A stretch of DNA of 64,000 nucleotides from Calliphora vicina (lineage: Eukaryota; Arthropoda; Insecta; Diptera; Calliphoridae): assembly GCF_958450345.1 (NCBI RefSeq), contig NC_088782.1:100284358-100348357 (forward strand), written 5' to 3'. Positions 57,336 through 64,000 of this stretch are shown one piece after another. Positions within the stretch are counted from its first letter, which is position 1, and every line of letters starts with the position of its first letter. The notes beneath the pieces are model-generated. The model worked only from the letters and a program-made list of their open reading frames with translations. It did not search any database and had not been told where the DNA came from. The position numbers and the translations under genes were made by a program.

Positions 57336-59240
57336 ACAAGTAAGAGTACTATATTCGGCCGTGCCGAATCTTAAATACCCTCCACTTAAATATGATGGTA
57401 TAACAACTGCAATAATATAACAATTGTTAGAAAGACTAGTTTACGCAGAATATATTTTATTTCAAATGTGCAAAAAATTGTATCTAATTCAACAATTAAT
57501 AATTTTACAATTTACATATATACTTAATAATTAGTTAATACGTTTGGATCAACACTTTTCCTTTTTAACCTCAAGTGAAGAGAGTATAAAAAAGGGTATA
57601 CAAATATATTTAGACATATTTAAAAATTGGGTTGTGGGAGTTATATGGAGGCTATGACCTACTATGATTCGATTGTCATAGAATATTTTAACATGATTTT
57701 TATGTATTTATATGGGAGCTGTGGCCAGTTATGGACCAATATTCACAAAATTCAGTAGTATGATTTTTAAAAGCTATTTTATGGAAGCTATGACCTATTA
57801 TGGGCCTAAGTATATGAGGGCTATTTTTGTAGAATTTCATATAAACAACGCTATTAACAAGAGTGGACCTTATATGGGATCTATGCCGAATTATGAACCA
57901 ATATTTAAAAAATCTTGTAGTACGATTCTTGGATACAAATTAGTGATCGGTGTAAAATTTTGGTTCAGTACAAATTTTTTTGGATATTTGTGCAGGTTAA
58001 TGTGTTTTCCTGAAGTGGATCTTATATGGAGGTTATGACCAATAATGGGCCTATCATAATAAAATTTGGTATATCGATTTTTGTATATATTGAATAAATT
58101 TGTTTCGAATTTAATTTAATATCGATATGTTTTAAATATTTTTTAAGGTTAATATCTTTTTCGGAAATGGGCCTTATAGGGGAGATATGACCAATTATCG
58201 GCCAATCTGCATAAAATTTGGTACAGTGATATCTATATATATGAGTATTATTTTTGTCGAATTTTAGCATGATAAAGGTATTTATAAGAGATTTATGAGT
58301 ACTTAACTGATTTTCGGGAGTGGACCTTATATGGGAGCTATGGTTAAATATGGGCCGATATTAAAAAAATCATGTAGTATGATTTCTAAATATAAATTAC
58401 GGATCTGTCTAAAATTTTGATCTGATATTGATATTTTTAGATATTTATGTATGTTATTGTGTTTTTCGGAAGTGGTCCTTATATGGGAGCTATAACCAAT
58501 TATCGGCCGATCTTCATAGAATTAGTTACAACGATTTTGGTATATATAGGGATTATTTATGTCGAATTTCAACTTCAAAGCATTTATAAGACATTTATGC
58601 TTATTTAAGAGATTTTCGGAACTGTACTTTATATGGGGGCTATGGTCAAATATGGGCCGATCCACAAAAAATTTTGAAGTATAATTTTTTTTACCACGAA
58701 ACTTATTTTTGTTGAATTTTTTATGGATATTCCTATTCTGTAGGCATTTATAGACCATAGAACCATATTTCGGGAATAAATTGGTATGGGGGCTAGGAGA
58801 AATCATGGACCGATTCTTATAATTTTCACCAGAGTTACTCCTTTTATCATAAAAGTAAATTTTATGATATTAGCTGCAATATATTTACAAATATGACCAA
58901 AAATATGTGAAAATTATCAATTTTTTTGGAGGTTGTCCCACATTTTAATTCATAACTTTGGTTCCACTGTACCGATTTGGCTGATTTTCAATACCAAACT
59001 GCTTAGGATAATAATAAACATTTTTCTTGCAACTGTACTAAGTTTGTTTGCGTATTTCGGACGTGAGCGTGTTTTACACAGACGGACAGACAGACGGACA
59101 TGGCTCAATCGACTTAGAATTTCATAAGGATCAACAATATATATACTTTGTTGGGTCCCAGATGAATATTTCTCAATGTTACACACGGAATGACAAACTT
59201 ATATATACCCTCATCCTCCACTTATGGTGGAGGGTATAAA
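57336..59240 (+). mobile_element. Family A element A3, complete
   Basis: The best-preserved A copy. ACAAGTAAGAGTACTA, perfect hairpin ATTCGGCCGTGCCGAAT, TACCCTCCAC; then TATGGGAGCTATG modules; core ACGGACAGACAGACGGACA (59082-59100); CTCAATCGACTTAGAATTTC; ACACACGGAATGACAAAC. The 3' hairpin CCTCCACTTATGGTGGAGG is followed by GTATAAAAAA. About 1.9 kb, no protein. Confidence 0.8.
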
Positions 59241-59360
59241 AAAGCTATCCATAGAATTTGAAATTTGGACAATATTTGTACTACTGGAACCACAATACAT
59301 CAAGATTGCGTAGTGGTTTAAACAGCTTGTAAAATTTTTTCGATTTTGTTGCCCTGTGTA
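59241..59360 (+). repeat. Right end of family I copy I3
   Basis: GTAGTGGTTTAAACAGCTTG and GTTGCCCTGTGTA define the right terminus, which is the inverse of the CACAGG.CAACA left ends. Confidence 0.6.
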
Positions 59361-59539
59361 TTTATGGAAACTAATTTAAAATAATTTGTAAAATAATTAT
59401 CTAAATTGCCATTTATTAAAAATGTAATTGAGGGAAAGATTTATCCATATGTTAATAATTGTAAAGCTATGAAAACTACATAAACGATATAAATTACAAT
59501 ACATGCAAGAAATATTTACATACATATTTGGTAAATTCA

Positions 59540-59745
59540 CTAGGTGTTCTATCAGTCATATTGTCATAATCTCCTAATATTTCACGACTCGCAGCTCGGC
59601 TTAATCTACACTTAGGCGTTCGGCGCAGGTTTCTGCTGGTTAGAGTATTATTATTTTAGGACATTTTTTGCCTGAAAGACAATAACAACATTTTCAAATA
59701 TTAGGACATTATAAAAATATGACATGATGGTAGACGAGCGATTAT
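59540..59745. repeat. Family F copy F2 (short, diverged)
   Basis: TCATATTGTCATAATCTCCT, CTCGCAGCTCGGCTTAATC and AAGACAATAACAACATTTTC match F1 on both sides of where block E sits in F1. F2 therefore represents the shorter form without E. Confidence 0.6.
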
Positions 59746-59789
59746 GTTCGACTTAGTGAGAATGACTTCTTTCATATAAAAAAATAATT

Positions 59790-60187
59790 ATAATTGAATA
59801 TCTGGTAAACTTGAACCCTCCCATACAAAGTAAATATTTATTATCGAATATATAGATAACGCTAATAATGCAATTCTCAATACTTTGCATGAGTTATTTT
59901 GGTACCTTGACGTATAGCAAATGGGTGGTATCAGTACATGTTAAGTAAATAGTTATTTTCGAATATCTTAACAACTGTTATATGTGGAGTCTTCTAACTT
60001 TTTATAAATTGTTTTCATATCATTGAAAGCGAATGTCTTATGAAAAGTATCAGAATTTTTTAAAATCGTAGGATATATTTTATACATGTAAAGGCGTGGT
60101 ATACAATTAATCACAAACATGAAATTCCGGTACCAATTTTTTTATTTTACTACGACAGTGATAGCGAAACGCACCGGGTGAAGATAG
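59790..60187 (+). mobile_element. Helitron tail with 3' hairpin
   Basis: AAATAGTTATTTTCGAATAT and CTCCCATACAAAGTAAA modules as at 34200-35228. Next comes ACTACGACAGTGATAGCGAA with ACGCACCGGGTGAAGATAG at 60187. The terminal CTAG is mutated to ATAG. Confidence 0.65.
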
Positions 60188-60198
60188 TATATACATAA

Positions 60199-60430
60199 TC
60201 TATATATATAAAAGTGAATGTGTGTCTGTATGTATGTTTATTATTATTAGTTTGGGATCTATAGACGGCTAAACGGCTGAACCGATTTGCTTGAAATTTT
60301 TACAGTATATTTATGTATGTCTGGAAGGAGCTATACGCTAATTTTTGTTCCCATATTAAAAATTAACAAATTTACAATGGTGAAATGCAATATGGCGATG
60401 TTAGAGTGCATTCAAGAAATACATGCATTC
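60199..60430 (+). mobile_element. Helitron 5' end
   Basis: TC at 60199 in TCTATATATATAAAAGTGAA, then GTGTGTCTGTATGTATGTTT and CTAAACGGCTGAACCGATTT, TTGAAATTTTTACAGTATA. This is the characteristic 5' end of arthropod Helitrons. The matching 3' end was not found downstream. Confidence 0.7.
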
Positions 60431-60770
60431 GTATTTGCGTAGCTCTACCCTAGTTCATGTTTTCGAGAGTTTACTGTATATTTCTATATATAAATGTGGT
60501 TTTGTATTTTATGTAATTTCATGTAAATTAAAGCGTTATTACATTACAAGCAAAAAAATGCGCCGAAAAGCCTCTAGTAAGTATTTTTGCAAGGTAGTTA
60601 CCAAAAAAAGAATTACGTTTTTTTTTGCCGAACGTAGGGCAACTTGCAAATACTTGCAGCTAAATTTTATTTTATTTGTTAAATAATACTTTGACTTATT
60701 ACCTCCAATAGCTTAGAGAGCACTAAAATAAAATATAATCCTTACGTATTATACTTACCTTCAGCTGTAG
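60431..60770. other. Unassigned sequence after Helitron 5' end
   Basis: An 87-codon plus frame at 60423-60686 has no similarity I recognise; probably chance. Confidence 0.35.
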
Positions 60771-60779
60771 AATCCATTT

Positions 60780-61250
60780 TGTTTCGTTTGATTTGCTTGA
60801 TTACAAAAAATTTGACACTTGTTTAACGGAAACTCCTTCTAGTCGATCTTTCCTCCTGTAATGTTCCATTCGTGTGAAGGCCTCATTCAAAGTGAAATTA
60901 TGAATGGCATTTGGGGCAAGGGACCTTAAATTGATAATTTTTTATCTCCTAGAGCATTTCTTTAACCAACGCAATGACAAAAAACCCCCAACTAAAAACT
61001 TGTTTTTTCGACTTTTGGCCGGACAAAGGTGCCTTTGGCAGCACTGTGCATTGGCATTAACTTTTCGTACCAAATAGTCCGAGTACTGACTATTTCTTTG
61101 ACTTTGGAATCATCATGTGGACCATTCCTTCTCCCGGTACTGCTTAATAATATTGGAAACAGTTTGGACAATTTTTTGTAGGACCAAGTTGGGTTTTGTT
61201 AAAAATATTTTATAATTTTAGTACACACTTTTTCCTCGTCAATCATTTTA
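60780..61250 (-). pseudogene. Possible Tc1/mariner transposase N-terminal remnant
   Basis: The minus strand starting at about 61246 reads MIDEEKVCTKIIKYF, stop, QNPTWSYKKLSKLFPILLSS, then GRRNGPHDDSKVKEIVSTRT. The pattern (NPxWSYxKLAKxL....GRxxGxxDxKVKEKV) resembles the paired helix-turn-helix region of Tc1/mariner transposases. No catalytic domain is recognisable after it. Tentative. Confidence 0.4.
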
Positions 61251-61832
61251 ATCAGATTAACAGCAAATGAACGTAATTGACATTAAACATAGTAACTGAC
61301 ATGCTTTACAAATGTAACTTGATCAAAAAAAAAAATAAATAATACTCGAGTTAAAAGTTATAATGAAAAACGTGTGTTCACAGTGGGGCAGAATCGAAAT
61401 TTTTTGGCAATAAATCTGGCATTTTAAACGGCTGGTCCGATCGGAATTAAATTTGACATGGGCTTAGCCAAGGAGAATTCGACTTTAAGTTATTAGAATA
61501 GGAAAATGGGAATATCAAAACTCCATTTTCATATTTCTACAAATTTGGTTAAACAAATTTTAGAATTTTTTGATCATCACATTGGGATTTATTGCGAATA
61601 TAATAGGGAATAAAAATATAAACAAATTATGAAAATATCTCATATAGTTTTTCCGTACCTGTGATTTAAATTTTGCGATTTTCAAGAAAAATTAATTATT
61701 TGGCCATATTTTAGTGAATGAGGCCAATTTCCTTACTGTTATGATTTTTAAGTAAAAGCTATTCAGAATAGTATAGTTCATATAATTTTTAATATAGTCT
61801 GAAAGTTTTACTAAAATCGGAAAACGTTAACT

Positions 61833-62407
61833 TGTGAGGACCTAAATTCTTGGAATTTAGACCCACATAAATTAAATTGTACAAAACCATAGGAATAAGC
61901 CAAATAAAGAGAATATTATTGTTTTATTAGGTAGCTGATGGATGACAACCATCAACGGGGGGCGGATAACATCCGCCAATATTTGAGTTTATTCTCATTT
62001 TAGATATCCGGAGGACGATGGGGTACAGGAGGTCATACGAGCTGTACAGTCAGGGGCAGGTGGTGGGTACAATACTGGATACGAAAATAAACAAGAGAGT
62101 GTCTACATCAGAATATCAACAACAGAGAGTGTCAGCAGAGGAGTTTAGAGTAGAGTTAAGCAGAGAGGAGTCAACGGAGTGTAAGCAGAGAGGAGTCAAC
62201 AGTGTGTATCAGAGAGGAGTCAACAGAGTGTAAGCAGAGAGGAGTCAACAGAGTGTATCAGAGAGGAGTCAACATAGTGTATCAGAGAGGGTAGTCAAGA
62301 GAGAGACAGTCACGAGAGAAGATATTCAGCCATATACAAGAATACAACGAACACAGGATCAAACAACTGAGATGATTTCAGCAACAACCGCTATCGGTTC
62401 ACACATT
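61833..62407. repeat. Insert in C3 with purine-rich minisatellite, LTR-like
   Basis: It starts TGTGAGGACCTAAATTCTTG and may end near GGTTCACACA (62405), giving TGTGA/TCACA ends as in an LTR, but no target duplication is clear. The 62135-62290 part is an array of about 23-bp units built on CAGAGAGGAGTCAACAG with GTGTA links. The 71-codon frame here is a by-product of this repeat. Confidence 0.45.
62135..62290 (+). repeat. GAGAGGAGTCAACAG minisatellite
   Basis: Six or more units of AGCAGAGAGGAGTCAACAG or ATCAGAGAGGAGTCAACAG joined by AGTGTA. Marked purine bias on the plus strand. Confidence 0.85.
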
Positions 62408-63171
62408 TTTTTTCGCATTAGCTACAAAGCTACAATAGCTATAGAGAAACAATAAAATATTAATTACGTTATTAAGGGAAAAATATGGCGTAAACACAAT
62501 ATTTTGCCGTTTAAAAAATGTGTGGTCAAAATTGATAAAAATTGTGAACTTTTTTCAAAATAGCTTAGTAATACTATTTTCTAATACACAATACAATATT
62601 TAAAAGTTTGTTTCCTTTACAAAACTAATTTTGATCAGCTCTATTAAAAATGACAAAGTTTTTTGTGGTTTTAAAAGTTGAGGGTCATTTTAACTCCAAG
62701 TTCTATTAAAAGTTAATTTTAATTTGTGTGCTGTTTGAATAATTTGAAAATGGTTATTTGAAACTGCGGTTAAAAAAATTAAATTTTGTTGGTCATACCT
62801 GCGAATAGGTTAACGATATTCTACGAAGACAAAAAGTCATATACAAGTAAATATGGATATATGTTAAGCAAAAATGAGCTTTTATTTTAATATTTCTTGA
62901 AATATGTTAATTTTGTTCCTACATTTCTTGTTCTAGTGGCCTGAGACACGTCAATGGTCTAGGGAATTTTTAATAACTTTAACAATTTTTAACCAATTTT
63001 AGTCTCTATATCCCATTACAACGACAATTGCGTGTACATGTCTATTCCTTTAAATTGCTGAAGTAATTTTTTCGTGGCAAAATTTTTACAAAAACTAATA
63101 AAATTGCATTTTTTCACCCTTTAAATGCATCTCAAAACATTGAGCGACGAGCGGCACGGGTTAACGTCGCA

Positions 63172-63952
63172 CAGTGGTATGAGAAAAAAAAGAGGCAAAT
63201 AAATCTGTAACTTCTAAACCCTTACTTCGATTTGAATGAAATTTCACATGCTCAAAGGGGAAGTGTTGTCGAGTTTAAGTTTTGAATCTGGGCCTCATAA
63301 CCCACCAGGACCTGGGCCAAGGATCCCCAAAGTAGGATACCTCGGGTATAGTCAATTTTAAAAATTATACTATTTCTTCGTTTGTGTTCCGATTTCAAAA
63401 AATATATATAGAATCTTCTCATTGAGCACTATAGCTATCAATTATGTCTTATGGCTGAGGAGATATCCGCATTTGAAAATTAAATTTTAAACATTTTTAC
63501 CCACCCTACTCCAGTTTTTTGATGACCGCGGTTCCTAATATTTACCGAATTTCTCCATTTTTCTTTTCTAGGATTAACAACAGATGTATATATCAAATAA
63601 AGGAAGAATTGTTTAAGAACCATGACTGAGTCCAAAGTTACATGCATTTTAACTGAAAAAAAATTAAAAAGGCAATTTTTCGCTATTTTTTTGAGAAAAA
63701 AGTATTTTTATTCTTTTTCAGTTATCTAAAAAATTTCTAAGAGGATGTATAATGAATTTATACTTTTTGAAAAGCTAAATCAACGTCAAATATTTTAAAT
63801 TGAAAAAAAAATTATAATTTTTGATACCTAGGGGACCAAGATTCAAGATTCAATATTCAAAACTTAAACTCAACAACATGTGAAATTTCATTCAAATCGA
63901 AGTAAGTTTAGAAGTTACATTTATTTCCCTCTTTTTTTTCTCATACCACTAT
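63172..63952. mobile_element. Foldback element G2
   Basis: Left CAGTGGTATGAGAAAAAAAA at 63172; right end TCTCATACCACTA near 63952. Both arms share GTAACTTCTAAAC, CGATTTGAATGAAATTTCAC and CTTAAACTC blocks inverted. GTCG occurs on both sides (63164-63168 and 63955-63959), a possible 4-bp target duplication. Smaller than G1, same termini. Confidence 0.7.
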
Positions 63953-64000
63953 GTGTCGTTTAATCGAGCTCAAATTTCGGCTATCTCATATCTGGAAGGG

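Larger units (their letters stand above)
61500..63171. mobile_element. Foldback-type repeat C3, interrupted in the middle
   Basis: Left arm (minus sense) has GATCATCACATTGGGATTTA, ATAGGGAATAAAAATATA and CCGTACCTGTGATTTAAATT. The right arm has CGAATAGGTTAACGATATTC, ACATTTCTTGTTCTAGTGGC and CTTTAAATGCATCTCAAAAC. The left arm breaks at AAAACGTTAAC (61831) where an insert starts. G2 follows directly on the right. Confidence 0.6.

Overview
The window looks like gene-poor euchromatin from a large, AT-rich dipteran genome. A calyptrate fly (blowfly, flesh fly, house fly or stable fly type) is the best guess. The reasons are one intron-containing insect odorant receptor gene, long AT-rich spacers, and the dispersed repeats with tracts of CCGTCCGTCTG typical of flies. 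This assignment is inference, not a database match.

The only intact host gene I can support is a four-exon odorant receptor (7tm_6 family) on the minus strand at 43382-45267. It encodes 397 residues with consistent splice sites and reading phases. The rest of the window with identifiable content is a nested transposon graveyard. It contains LINE remnants (1171-2440, 13650-13860, and 44042-44340 inside receptor intron 1), two Helitrons with decayed helicase genes (about 30050-32507 plus strand, about 54575-56815 minus strand) and short Helitron ends (33472-33665, up to 35228, up to 60187, from 60199). It also has several hAT elements with 8-bp target duplications (4851-6036, 23165-24015, 35333-36179, and a heavily interrupted one at 45373-53275). 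There are two solo LTRs with 4-bp duplications (12095-12630, 36606-37704), a Tc1/mariner-type MITE in a TA site (24805-25314), a Transib-like element with CACAGTG ends and a 5-bp duplication (17987-20206), several foldback elements, and an intron-containing transposase-like pseudogene (39520-40920) of a family I cannot name.

The commonest repeats are two related families, here called A (TACCCTCCAC...GTGGAGGGTA) and B (TACCCTACAC...GTGTAGGGTA). Both have a 5' hairpin, subterminal inverted repeats, a GTCY-type microsatellite core and a 3' hairpin. That architecture fits Helentron-derived HINE/DINE-1-like elements. Full and partial copies are found from about 8.5 kb to 59.2 kb and serve as targets for other elements.

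Layout: 0-2.8 kb AT-rich spacer and LINE; 2.8-6.5 kb foldback C1 with a nested hAT; 7.5-8.0 kb palindromic MITE; 8.5-10.4 kb A1; 11.1-13.5 kb foldback C2 with a solo LTR and D1; 15.9-17.1 kb A2; 18.0-20.2 kb Transib-like element with nested B copies; 21.3-22.9 kb triple nest; 23.2-24.0 kb hAT; 24.7-25.9 kb B3 plus MITE; 26.5-27.2 kb B'; 29.1-32.5 kb F1 and Helitron 1; 33.5-36.2 kb Helitron ends and hAT M; 36.2-37.9 kb element I1 with a solo LTR; 39.1-43.1 kb transposase pseudogene and nested repeats; 43.4-45.3 kb odorant receptor; 45.4-53.3 kb hAT J with nested elements; 53.4-59.4 kb I2, B', Helitron 2, A3; 59.5-64 kb Helitron ends, a Tc1 fragment, C3 and G2.
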